From NCBI RefSeq assembly GCF_014805625.2, contig NW_023998470.1, forward strand, positions 906,570 to 970,569: a stretch of DNA of 64,000 nucleotides, given 5' to 3'. Under the pieces are notes generated by a model. The model was given only the letters and a program-made list of their open reading frames with translations. It had not been told where the DNA came from and ran no database searches. Positions 35,601 to 47,440 of this stretch are shown here, piece after piece. Position numbers and translations under genes: made by a program. Position 1 is the stretch's first letter. Each line of letters starts with the position of its first letter. Source of the DNA: Glossina fuscipes. Lineage: Eukaryota; Arthropoda; Insecta; Diptera; Glossinidae.

Positions 35601-38600
35601 TTAATCATATAGAGCATGTTGTCTAAAAAGTAATAAACTTTTTGAAAAAAAAATAAAATAAAAAAACATGCCTTCGAACGTGGTATCATAGCACCCCTCC
35701 TCCCTTTTTAACAGATTGTCGGCTTGCACAATAATGTTAAGGGAGAAAAGCAAACTATTTTTACTTGATATGGTGGAACATGAAGATTTACCTTAAGCAG
35801 AATGGATTACAATTCTATGTATTTTATGGGCGTTAATTTAAACGAAAATAGACCTCACCTTTTTAGCAAGCTCTGTAATATTATGTAAGGTAAACATATA
35901 TAAAATGGAAAATACTTAAAAATTTTTAGAAAACTTCCTTAGTGGAAGGTATGTCAGGCGAAAGAAATTAAAAAAAGAAAATTATTAATTAAATGCTCAG
36001 ACATTTTAAAAGGGACAGGACACACCCTGAAACATAATCAAACTAATGTTAAAGTATAAGTCGTGATTCATGTTAAACACACCCAAAGGTATCATACATT
36101 TTAACGTTTTATTACTTAAGCATAATTCTCGGTTTCTGGATAATTTTTAATGGCTGCTCTTGCATGCATATGTTCAATGGAATGTCTACATGCCAAGTTA
36201 TTGTGTTTATTCAAAAGCATTTCCTAACCGTCGGTTAGAAGTTGGCAAAGCACACCTTTTTGCCAAGTTCGGTCGATGGCGACGGTTGACGGTTGACGGC
36301 TGAAAAGAAGTAAAAACTATTACCTTTAAGTAAATGAATAACTTTTCACCGCATAACTGGTTAATATTCATGGTTGTAATACTCTCTACTATTGTATTTT
36401 GAGCTTGTCTTCTCTAATACTAAATTCCGTCTTTTTTCCTTGTTTTCTTTTTTTTTGTTGTGCCGCAAAACTGTCATTTAAATGGAGCCCGCATGCAACC
36501 ACACAAATATGAATAAAGAGCACGCGATATATTTCCCTGAATATATATATATACATGTGTTGAAGTATTATAAATTTTTTTTTTTTTTGTTTTTTTTTTA
36601 CGTTTAGTCCATTTATATTTTGCGGTTCAGAGCACTGGTATGCAATTTTATTTTAATGTTTTTTTAATAAATGCGTATTCTCAGCATTTTCTAGGAATTT
36701 TTTTTTTTATTTGTTTTTTTTTGATATATTTTTTTCCAAAATCACTGTGACAAAAGTGAAAAGTTGACACTTGTGGAAATCATTTCATTTTGTGATAAAC
36801 ATATACTGTAAAGGTCAACATATGTACGTGCGTTTGAATGCTGGAATATTAGAGATATTTAGTTTCCGTATAAATATCTGTTACTGTTGTGTAAACGAAC
36901 TGTGCAAGCATGAGCGGCAGCAGGAGCTTCTACCCCAGCTAGCATTTATTTTAATTAAAAGCAGTTTGACTTTAATTGCCTGACTTGTCATTAAAATCAA
37001 TTAACTTAAAATATCAAATTACAAATTGATTTATGTACATATACATGCTTAAATGCACACGCTTTGAGAAAAGAGTACATTACACATTTTACATATATAC
37101 ATGTAAACACATACATAAATGACGTTTCTATATTTCCCTTAAATATAGTTACCATCGTATGTAAACAACATAAGCAAAAAACGTGTGTGTGGCTTGAGAG
37201 GAATTTTAGATACCTAGCAATTTATAACAGTGTAGAGAGTTAGCATACTTCCCGCACCTCTGTACTAATAATGAACATAATAGTAACCTCATTTTCATTT
37301 AAAATAAAATTTTACACGGTCTTTAGTTGACAATAGTTGCAATTATTCCGAGTTCTAAATGAAATTCTCCTACATAGGAGGTCCTACATAGCTCTAAAGT
37401 CGGTCTTAATAATTTATTTAGAAAATTAAACCGTACCATTACTGTTTCCAAAGACCTTTGTTTCAGTCGGCTCGTACCGTGTCCGAGTTCGGCAGGAAGC
37501 GACTGGTCGGACTGAATATGTTGTATGGATGCATCGAACATTCTTATCACCGCCCTAACATTAAAGATGAGCGTGATATAGAACTATCGTATTTGAAAGA
37601 CGAAACCTTTACTTTACTTGAACCTTGCAATCCCACTGATCCCGCCAATAGTAGAAGACGGAATCAATCGCCTGTTCTTGTTGGATCAGCTTCGGATCTA
37701 CGATTCACTTTCTCAGTCTAGCAAACGCAAAACATGACATCGCATGGGATGAGTCCGGGTGTTGTCATTGTTTGCGCAGTTTCAGGAATCTTGGGCCATT
37801 ACTTGATTTTCAGAATATTGCCATAAGCGATCCTCTTTTTTTCGGTAAATTTTCGATCCATTAAGTTTACCTAGCGTTATGCTATCGGACAAATTTTTAG
37901 TTAACGCAACGATGCCACAACACGAAGCGAGTAGTCAGTCTTTCTAAATTTTTTGAAGAGTTCCATCATTTTGATCGACGATTACTGGAAGGGAGAGCAG
38001 TGCGGTCTTAGTAACGAAGTTTCAATGGATAAATTAATTGTGTGCTAGTGACTTCGGTGGAGCATTTTCAGCACAATTTTTTTTTGCACATCTGCGAAGC
38101 GTTGACCCTTAGATTGAAGTGACATTGTAAAATGTAGCGAACTTTTGTACAAGTTTCACCTTCGGCTGAACTAACAATAATTAGAATGTGGTTTTTGTTT
38201 TAGTTACCTATGAACTCTCACAAGCACAATGACAAAATTAATACACCCAGTTGTTGGCACTCAAAAGCGTAAAGCATGAGGACTTCCTGCGCAAATCACA
38301 ACACACCACACTCTAGAGATATATTTCATACAGCATATCATGAAACTACAATAAAGTGCATGATTATTAATGATTTTGCCGGGTCTGCTTACAGTCGCGT
38401 AGAAGCATGTGCTCATGTAAACGAATCCATAAATGCATTTATGTGAATAATATTTTGAATTCATTTTTGTTTAGACGGTTACTGACGTAAAGAAATGCCA
38501 TAGTTTCGTTATTATGTGCGCCAGGGTTTACGATATTGGAAACTGCAAAAAAAACCAAACAAACGAGTGCAACGATGTGGCGAACTTTATTAAAACTATA

Positions 38601-41600
38601 AAAAGAAAACAGTATTGAAAAAGGACTCGTGGGAATAAAAAGCCGGCAACAAATTCAGTCAACAAAGTGTGAGTTTTCGTTGAAACACATGAATTTCAAG
38701 TACATCTGTACGTCCGCATTTCGTTGTGTAAGTCAGTGTAGAAGTAAGGAATATTTGAGCTGCACGCATATATATATGTATATGTATGCATGTATTATAT
38801 ACATACAAATATGCAAGTACTGAGTTAAAACAAACATCTTGACATTGCCAACTCGGCGATTGTTGGCGATATCTTGTAAATATTTGTACAGTGATATGTT
38901 CTGCACGCTTCATATTTTTGGTCTCAACTTGTGATTTATCTGCTCGACAATCTCTTTTATGCTCATACAGATAATCAAACATGTCTTTTTGCACTACGTT
39001 TGCGTCAGCTAGTTTTCGCCTTTAACTTTACCCAAAGTACCCGATAAACATGACAGCATTCTGTCTGCCTCGTTTCGATTTTTCGCTTTTCCTATATGCA
39101 ACTGAATCTCGGTTTTCTTTATAGCCAATAATAAATGTTAAAATATGTGTGTACTTGAAGTAAAGAAAAGTTAAAACAGAATGATCATAGCTCGTGTCAT
39201 GTGCACAAAGTATAAATTTAATCATATTATTGAGACTGATGTTTTTCAATAGTCCTTGGCGCTTTGAGATCTATACTTTTCTACAAAAGAAAGCGGTATA
39301 CTAAGATAGTCATTAGAGGAAATCGTTGTTGGCCATACGCGATGTAAAGAATCTTAAAAAGGACAACATTACTCTATGTGCGCATGGGTATTCATCCATT
39401 GATTCTTGTGAAAGGACTTTATCTACTTTTTTCAGATAACTGATCATAAGTGTAGGGAAAATGTGTATGAGTGAAGTAACGGGAAGGGAAGATAATGCTT
39501 GTATAGAGTCTTCGTACACCTTTAAGAGAATTAAGATTAGAAACCTTAAGGAAGACTTCTGCAGGTGGATTATTCCTAGACGTGGCAGCGCCGTTACCGA
39601 ATTAACAATCGCTTTTATTCTCCCACTTGCCCCTCTATTCTCCCTGTTTAGCTTTCTCTGATTCTGGCAGTTGTCCTCTTATTTTCCAAATTACGTTCCC
39701 AGCTATTTTCTTTTTCTCTCAATTATTCTCTCGGTTATCTTCCCAATTATGTTTGTATTCTCCTGTTTATTATACCAGTTGTCCCTCCAACAACTGCCTT
39801 AACCTAACTAAACCCAAGCCAACCCAAAGGGGAAGGGGAAATCAACCTAACTAAAGTACCTTTCTTAAAATATGCAGTTTCGATTTAATATAAATACATG
39901 TCATATGATAATTGCGTCAGGTTATAATCATTGATATATTGCTTGAGTGCTGTATGTATAAAGCGCTATTACAGTTTAATGCCTTCAAATGCAAATTTCC
40001 GGATTTTTAAAATTTCTTCTCACCAAGCACTTCTGTTTAGCAAAATATATTTATTTTGCACTTACATGCGTAGTTATGTCCCAATCAGGTTATCGTATGT
40101 ATTAACATTTGTATGAATTCTTCGATGTATTCAAGCGTGCATTTATATATGACAAGCAAATGCAGTTTTATTAGAAAAGCAGAAAAGTGATATTTGCTCG
40201 AAACGTGTATAAAATTATAAAACTGTTGCTCTATAGCTTTTATATATGTATATATATATACATACATATATATATATATTGTAAACATTTATAGGTATGT
40301 GTGTGTTTGCATGTCAATCAAAAAATTCAAAGAATTCTGGTTTGGTACGATTTGAAAACAGACGTATCTTTATGTATAAAAATTGTACATGATACGATCA
40401 ATTCTTTTATAGAACTCAGCACTTTCCAGACATACATGTATATCCTCGTATATCTACAAGTTTCAAAACATTTTCACACACTTGCAGTTCTAAGAGAATT
40501 AAAGAGTTCCGTTATCGATAAACTAGGAATCTTCCAAAACTTGCCTACCGTACTTTAAACTAAGTGTCCTTCCGCATGTATCCATCAATGTGTTTGTTAA
40601 TTATTAAGTATTAATTCAATCATACATTTAGAAAGACGCTTAAGAATCTCCAAGCCATAGCCTATTGGGATAGGACCTGGACAGAAAACCGAGAACTTAT
40701 GCTAATATTCACGGCGCAAAGCGCTCACATTAGATTGGGAGAGAGCGCGGAAAGCTCCAAGTTACTCCTATACAGGCAAAAAAAACATTGAGAATTTTTT
40801 AGAAAAGCAAAGGCCCTTGTCAGTCCTCTTCGTCTTCCAGCAGATGTTAATATTCCACAAAAATATAATCGAACGTTAATAGCTTAAAGGGACATATAGG
40901 CACGAGTCTTCGTAAGAGAAAGCTTTGTAATGTTCACATGTGCAAATTAAAGTCTATTAATCTATCAATCAAGCAATACTGGAATGTACACAGGGAGCGT
41001 TGATCCTAAAACATCTCAAGGTTTTACCCCAAAAGTTTTTTTGCTTATTCGCCAGCAACTTTCACTTTGCTTATCCTAGGCTCCTCCTTGAACTTTAAGG
41101 TAAAAAATCTCTAAAAAAGAAAATATCAACGAGTTTTCTTTTTATTTTTTCTTATTTGTTTATTTTTTTGTTCACGCTTTTCTGTATCTTGTTTAGATCA
41201 GGATGAGCACCTAGTTAAAATGTTGAAAATTTCCAGCAAAATTTTGTGCTTTCTTTCGGACATAAGTGTATGTATGGTACATGTGTTGTAAGCACTTGTT
41301 TGCATCCACATACGTATGCATTCTTATGTCTCTTTACAAATATTTAGCAAGAAAAAATTGTTTGTGTATTGCTGGAAAAAATTTTAATGCTATTTCTCTT
41401 CATAAAAAAATAAATAGAGGAATTCTAAATAGATAAAATTTAATATGTGCAAAGGAAACACAAAAAAGACGAAGAGGACGGAAATGCACTGTACGGACCA
41501 TGGTCGCATATATTAATACGAAAACTAGAATAGTTGCTTATCTAATAATCTCCAAATTACATCACAAGCAATCTCAGAAGTGGAAGTTTCTTTGACTATA

Positions 41601-42660
41601 ATAATTTCAAACATGTATATGAAAAGTGTTTTTTATTGCCTTTTAGAAGTCGACCTTCTATACTTTACACTAAATCAGTCGCAAGAGTACAGACCTTTTA
41701 CACCGATTTGTACTCAGAATAAGATTTCAAATTGATCCAAGCATGTGTGTCCGCCTATCTGCCGAAGTGTGCTTTTTTGTTGTGTTTAACCTAGTGGGCT
41801 CAATTTGTGAGATATATTATGATGGAATTTGCAACACCGACGTATTTTCGCCCAAACACGAACGAACGTTCGGGTCGGACAACTTCTCATGTAGCGGTTT
41901 ATATTGAACAGTCGTTATGTGAATAACTGCATTAAGAGAGTTGGTGCAGTGTATTCAATAATGGGCGGTGGCCTACTATGGTGATTTAATTTGGCCTTAA
42001 TTAATTGAGATCTTTTGAAACATTTAAATACTTTGAATATCGTATAAGTTGAAAGACAAGTGCGTGGATACCGTTTTAGCATAAAAAAATGTGAACTAAA
42101 AGAACGATGTTCGCGAATAAGTAAAGAAGAAGGAGGAGTTCTCGTAGTCTCGATTCAATACAAAGCGAAACCATGCTTTGTCTTACGGACAACTACTTGT
42201 ATTCACCAAGTTATTTTAACATCGTTCAGCTGGTAGAACTACCAGGAACCCATGCTTCAAGTGGCTTTTAGTAATCGGAAGAAGATGGGCATTAAATAGG
42301 TTGCATAGATTCCGAACGAATCTTGCAGGTTACAGCGTTATATTGGAAACGTTCACAAAAATAGTCTGATCCAATTTATTTTGGATATGGTTTCACTTTG
42401 TGTCAAAACTTCATAATGTATGATATCATATATTAAACCTGCGATCGCGCGATAAATACAAGAGCGATTGAGAAAACCATTCTGAAATTTTTGTTATAAA
42501 AAAGGGTAACTTTGCTTCCAGTTATTCTGGGTGTTGCATACGTCCGCACGAAGTTAAACTGGCTTCTACCCCAAAAAGTCTACAATGTAATCAAAATATC
42601 TCAGGTTTCCTCTGTGATGGCTAAAAAATAAAAATTGGAAAGAAACTGTCATGTCGTGCT
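35601..42660. other. About 7 kb with no recognised gene
   Basis: Features seen: T-rich tracts at 36575-36600 and 36700-36735, a GACGGTTGACGGTTGACGG triplication near 36280-36300, a TA-rich tract at 40232-40279, and a pyrimidine-rich stretch at about 39610-39790. Around 41690-41830 a GTCCGCC motif and neighbouring words suggest a worn fragment of the hairpin repeat family. The 37320-38170 region is richer in G and C and holds an 87-codon frame at 37458-37721, but no family could be read on either strand. Confidence 0.45.
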
Positions 42661-42856
42661 TATTATTTTTATTGTTATTATTATTATAATTATTATGATA
42701 AATACAGTCAGAGAATAAATTCTAAGACTAAAAATTTAAAGCAATGACATCCGAAGCTGTCGGCTTTATTGGGAACTTTCTCGCACTTGAGGTTTGAACC
42801 CACGACCACTGCGTGGTTAGTCAAGATTCCCTGCCTACTCGGCCACTCAGCACAAC
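42661..42856 (-). mobile_element. tRNA-derived SINE
   Basis: On the minus strand the head begins near 42856 with an A-box-like TGGCCGAGTAGGC (42833-42845), as in Leu or Ser tRNAs, and a B-box-like GGGTTCAAACC (42791-42801). The tRNA stems are imperfect, so it is not a working tRNA. The body ends with TTTAGTCTTAGAATTTATTC and a simple tail of AATAATAAT type at 42661-42700. The TTTAGTCTTAGAAT end recurs at 62932-62945 next to the same kind of tail. Head, body and microsatellite tail are the structure of a SINE transcribed by RNA polymerase III and mobilised by a LINE. Confidence 0.68.
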
Positions 42857-43400
42857 TTAAATCTTTAATATCTGTAATAATTTTAAAGTAACATTTAGCA
42901 TACGTCAGAAAAGATTTTCGTCTAATTTTAGCTATGACATCTTTCGGGTTAACGCTGTTTTATAACAGGTTTCTGGCATGCCAAGGCCTTTCGTAGTGCT
43001 ATGTACAGCGTTTGTATTTCTCGTCTGGTAGTATGTGTGTGCAAAAAGCTCTTTTCTTCAACTATTATCTAAAATAAAACATTTTCATTTAAACTTTTTT
43101 TTTTTTATTTAAAAAAAAAAAATCTAAATTCCTTTTTAAGCGTAAACGCTTAGCGTAGAAGTGTTGTCATATAAATTTGACACCTTTCAGTGACACACTT
43201 GTTACTTCAAGTGTATAAAGATTGTTCACCTGTAAGGGGTGGAAATGTAAAGAGGGGAGGAGAAGAAAAGACATTCTCTACATGCAATTCATTCAAATTC
43301 CTAACGTAACAAATTCAATTTTTAGAAATCTCTCTGTATAGCAAGAACTTTTTTTAATAAAAATTTTTGACAACCGAATAATAGAAAAATATTCTTCTGG

Positions 43401-43420
43401 CAATTGTAAGTTTACAATTG
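43401..43420. other. Perfect palindrome
   Basis: CAATTGTAA and its inverted copy TTACAATTG are separated by two bases. Such a compact 9-bp inverted repeat could be a protein-binding dyad or a chance palindrome. Nothing nearby indicates a promoter. Confidence 0.7.
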
Positions 43421-44469
43421 TAAGTCGACTGTTGACTATCTCAATGAAAGACATATTATCGAGTTTGTTGGGAAATCTTCTTTCAACATATCTTATAAAA
43501 TTTTCATACCTGCAATGGAAATGTAATAATATATAAAATTTAGTGTGTTTTCATATACGTTAATAGGTATTTTTAGATTTTAGTTATAAATGTTGGCTGT
43601 GCGTATGCTCAAACATCATGTTGCTACAGACATGTCGTGCGATGTGACAGAAAGCAGTAAAGACTGCTTTTGCTAGCTTAGTGAAATTAAAAAATATCCA
43701 TAGTATCAGTTTAGAACGGAATGGTAGCTCTGAAGAGCTAAGAACCAAACGCTATGGCAATAATAATTGGTTCTATGAGAATTGACTGCTAAATTTCCTT
43801 TTCGTAAAGAAAGAGGGAGAAATGAAGATAAAGATTTTATTGCGGCATATTGTTTTTGCTTATAGTTTTAATTGCCATATCGCATAAATCCAAGCAATCT
43901 TTATGTATACATCAAAAATACTGTGCACACAGGCCGCATATTTTTTTCGGGAAAGGTATGAATTACATGAAGTAACATGTGCATGAATAAAAACATTTAA
44001 ATTCAGCGTTCAAATGTATCACACAAAGATATGTCGTCGTCAAGCTAAGTTTAAAAATAATAAATTCTCTAAATATTTTTTATTTAAACTTTATTTTTTT
44101 TTTCTAACACTAAGTGATAATAGCTAATACGTTATTTTTATTTATTTGAAAGTTTTTCGTCCGAAAAATTGTTTGAACTCTATTTGAGAAAAACATACAT
44201 GTTCGTGTGCCAAAATTAATATTCTTCACTCTTCCCTTTTCCCGGTAGACGTGGCAATGCGAACGCCGGGTAAAGGCACGTGTGAAGACGCTCGACACTC
44301 AGCAAATGAAGCAATTAATGGTATTGCAGACCATTCGTTTCCTTATACGAAGACAAGAAATAAAAATTGTATTCAGTTTTAATCGAAAGCTTTGTAACCA
44401 TCGACTTTATCTGAAAAAAGACTTAAAAAAAATATATAAAAAAAAGAAGAAAATAAATACATTTGCTTG

Positions 44470-44760
44470 ATGGAGTGGATGAGTTTTCTGAAATTCTCAT
44501 CGTATGTCTAGCTGTGTTTCTGAGTATTGCACTCAGTGCTGCGCTGCAGGCGTATCGGTTAACCGACTTTGCTGACTGTGTAATATCAATGTGCGTGCAA
44601 GAACCTATAAAGCTTCTGCCAAATTTCAAGCCGATAGCCTCCTTTTTGTAAATAGGAAAATGTTTACCACACACAGAGAGACAGATCGTCTGATAAGTCG
44701 ACACGCTTAAATCGGTACAGAATGTGACCACCCTTTGGTGTGTATAAAAAGTAGAGGTAC
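44470..44760 (-). repeat. Hairpin-family repeat, partial copy
   Basis: The segment carries the reverse-orientation block one: GTGCGTGCAAGAACC, AAATTTCAAGCCGATAGCC, AATGTTTACCACACA and GAGACAGATCG, then CGCTTAAATCG, as in 46120-46260 and 51880-52025. The terminal hairpin block is missing. The overlapping frames on both strands at 44423-44731 are artefacts of this repeat. Confidence 0.7.
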
Positions 44761-45279
44761 ATATTTATTATTATTATTACAATAGCATAAGGTGATAATG
44801 TATTTTCGTTCCATTAAAAATATTATAATTTACCTATCAGTGATTGCAAAGCAAGGATTCATGGGCTTGTGTGATCGATCATTAATTAAAAAACTTTAAA
44901 ATCGTTTAAAGGTTCCAAAATCCCCTTGCAATATTATATATTTCACGTTATGCAATAGGCGAAGCAAAAAGTTGGCGGTGTGAACGAAAGTGTAAATAAA
45001 TAAGAAAGCAAAATACGTGATTCTCTTATTCACCCAAAAATCCCAGAAAATGTACATAACGGCATTTTCGCTTCTTCAAAAGAATGGGGAAGCAGGCAAA
45101 TTAGCAAATCGTGCATGGCTAGTTCAATAAAATCCTTTTAAAATGCATAACGCGATATTTTACGTAAAAAGCCACGAACTATTTCTTTGACGTGTAAGCC
45201 AAATATCTTTAAACAAGTTTTTGATTTAATTAGGGAATATTAAAACTTTTAAATTTTCAAATCCTTTTTTCTGCTTTCT

Positions 45280-45349
45280 ACATTTACCCCCTAAAACTAG
45301 ACAATGAAATTTTATACCTTTACACCCTAAACTTGGCAATCACATTTTT
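45280..45349. repeat. Two-copy tandem repeat of ~36 bp
   Basis: The unit ACMTTTACMCCCTAAAACT, then a GGCAATSAMATTTT-like part, occurs at 45280-45313 and again at 45316-45349 with substitutions. It is a local tandem duplication. Confidence 0.6.
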
Positions 45350-45654
45350 CATAGATTTAAGAATGAAAGTATACTTTTTTTTTTAATTGTTATTGCCTGT
45401 TTAATTTTTGTTTGTAATATCTTTTGTATATACACGTTGTATATATGTTGAAAGCAATACAAACGTTTTTGCAAGAATATATATCTAACGTATGACTATA
45501 AAACCTGGAAGAACATGCCTTTAGGTGTTGATATTTTTGCTTGTTTTTTTTTTCTTGTTATAAAAAGTATAAATTCTATTAAAATAAAATTTCCGGAAAA
45601 TCTTTTAAAACCCTTATGAAATAGCGATAAAAAAGACACAAATACGAACGAGAA

Positions 45655-46380
45655 AGAAAATTATATGCGGTTGCGACCGATTCTTTTATACCCACCATCG
45701 CTATCCTATAAAAGATTGAAATAAAGCGGAAATTTAAATTGCATTTTCCTTAATATCCGGTGGGCGTGGCTTATTTTTTCCACTTTTGTGAAATAATTTT
45801 ATGAAAATTTATATCGCCTATCTATTATATTGTAGGCGTGTTCTTTCACCTACTTCGACTATCTTCAAACTCTTTTGTGAATTTATAGGAGATATCGCCT
45901 TCTATCTAAACCACACAAACTACACAGTTGCTCACACGGATAAATGGACGGTGAACAGACGGATATGTTTTTGAAAGAAGGCAAGACTTCTCGAAATTAG
46001 GTAAGAATTTATGTACTTAACGGGAATTTTGTGAATTGGTAATAAACCAATTTTTCTCAGCTAATGCGATACTGCAGGCATGTCCTTTGGCAGGCTTGAC
46101 CCTTCCGCAATATTAACCTGCGTGCAAAAACTTCCAATATTTCTGACAAATTTGAAGCCGATAGCCTTATTTTTGCGGTCAGAAGAATGTTTACAATAGA
46201 CATACATACATACATACATACATACATACATACGGACAAATGGATATGCTTAAATCGATTGAGAATTCGTTACTGATCAACAATATACGTATAATCCGCG
46301 AGATCTCTGAAGTTTGCTTCTGGGCGTTGCAAACATTTGGATAAATTGAAAATGCTCCTTATCCTAGGGGGATGAAAAAC
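45655..46380 (-). repeat. Hairpin-family dispersed repeat, near-complete
   Basis: The left end shows the hairpin with a shortened stem (CGGT, TGCG loop, ACCG at 45668-45679) followed by TTTTATACCCACCATCGCTA. The blocks follow in the same order as 29675-30530, with TTTTTGCGGTCAGAAGAATG and AAATGGATATGCTTAAATCG. In block one the GTCY motif is replaced by an expanded (CATA)n run at 46201-46233. The right end near 46360-46375 carries CCTAGGGGGATGAAAA. Confidence 0.8.
46201..46233. repeat. (CATA)n microsatellite inside the hairpin-family repeat
   Basis: Thirty-three bases of perfect CATA repeat sit exactly where other copies carry a GACA/GTCY motif. This suggests a microsatellite that grew from the element's proto-repeat after insertion. 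Confidence 0.92.
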
Positions 46381-47189
46381 AAAAACCGTACCTCTGTTTA
46401 CGACGATACCTTGATTCAAGCACATAATAGCACGCGTTAGAAAGCTGGAAAAATGTTGTTAATAATATTCATATCGCTATTTAAAAAAAAGTATATGAGG
46501 GGACGCGAAAGAGGGCAACAGTTTATGTAGACTTACAACAAAGCAGACAATATCGTGTGACTTTGAGTGTTGCATAAGCAAACCGGGTGGATTTTCGGTC
46601 TGTCGTTTTGGTTGCTTGATGATGTATTTTACCAACGTTTCCTTCTTTTTTATTTTTCGTGTTTTTAGTTTCATTAAAACAAAAGAAAATAAGTACACGT
46701 AAATAACATAAAAGCTCGTTAAAGTCAGCTTAACGGTAAATACCAAAGAAGCTCCCAAGTTCACAAGAAAAGGGAAAAAAATGCGTAAGTAAGCGATAAT
46801 TGGAATAATTTAGTCTTTATATTAAGAAAAGTAAAAAACAAAAATTAAATTTTAATTATGCTTAAAAAAATTGTTTCTTAAAACAATATTATAATGAGAA
46901 CTTCACAAGAACTGTAATGCGTGACTATGTCATACTGATGTTGGCAAAATCAGGAGATGTTCATTCAAATGATAATTCAGATCGACAAAAGCGAAAGAAA
47001 ATTTTACAAAAGTCGAACTACCTAACAGTTACATAGATGGTGTAAATTTTTTATATGTCAACCAAGCGTTTTTCTTCCCCCCCTCCAAGACCGTCTGTTG
47101 CCAGCAATCGACGAGGCTGTAGTACTTGTACAAAAATGGAAAAAATTGATCACTCCTATCCAATATTTTAGCGTCTCATAATTCAATTT

Positions 47190-47223
<34 letters not shown>

Positions 47224-47440
47224 AATTCTTGGTCACTTTCAAATTCGAAATGCACCTAGGCATGCTTGCCTGTGCCTCCTATGCATATGTCCTTCTGCCC
47301 AACTGGGTAGTATCTGCAGTGAATGTTCTCCCGTTGGCGGAAATGAAAAATCCGCTTACAAATTTGCAAAAGACTTTGGAAGGGACCTTAAGGGGACTCT
47401 AGCGTGTCTCAGACGTATCCGTCTACACTACTCTTAAAAA
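47190..47440 (+). repeat. Hairpin-family repeat, block-two fragment with (TA)n
   Basis: A (TA)n tract at 47190-47223 is followed by TTCTTGGTCACTTTCAAATT, GAAATGCACCTAGGCATG, a pyrimidine-rich GTCY-like part and CTTACAAATTTGCAAAAG. This matches the second block at 12976-13110. Block one and the terminal hairpin are absent. Confidence 0.68.

Noticed and set aside
39798..39860. Interstitial telomere-like CCTAA repeats
   Set aside because: Only two scattered AACCTAACTAA words are present with no tandem array, and flies generally lack TTAGG telomeres.
42661..42856. A functional Leu/Ser-type tRNA gene
   Set aside because: Box motifs are present, but the T-arm and acceptor stems do not pair, and an AAT-type tail follows an unrelated body, which fits a SINE.
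44423..44731. Overlapping plus and minus genes
   Set aside because: Both frames are translations of a partial hairpin-family repeat.
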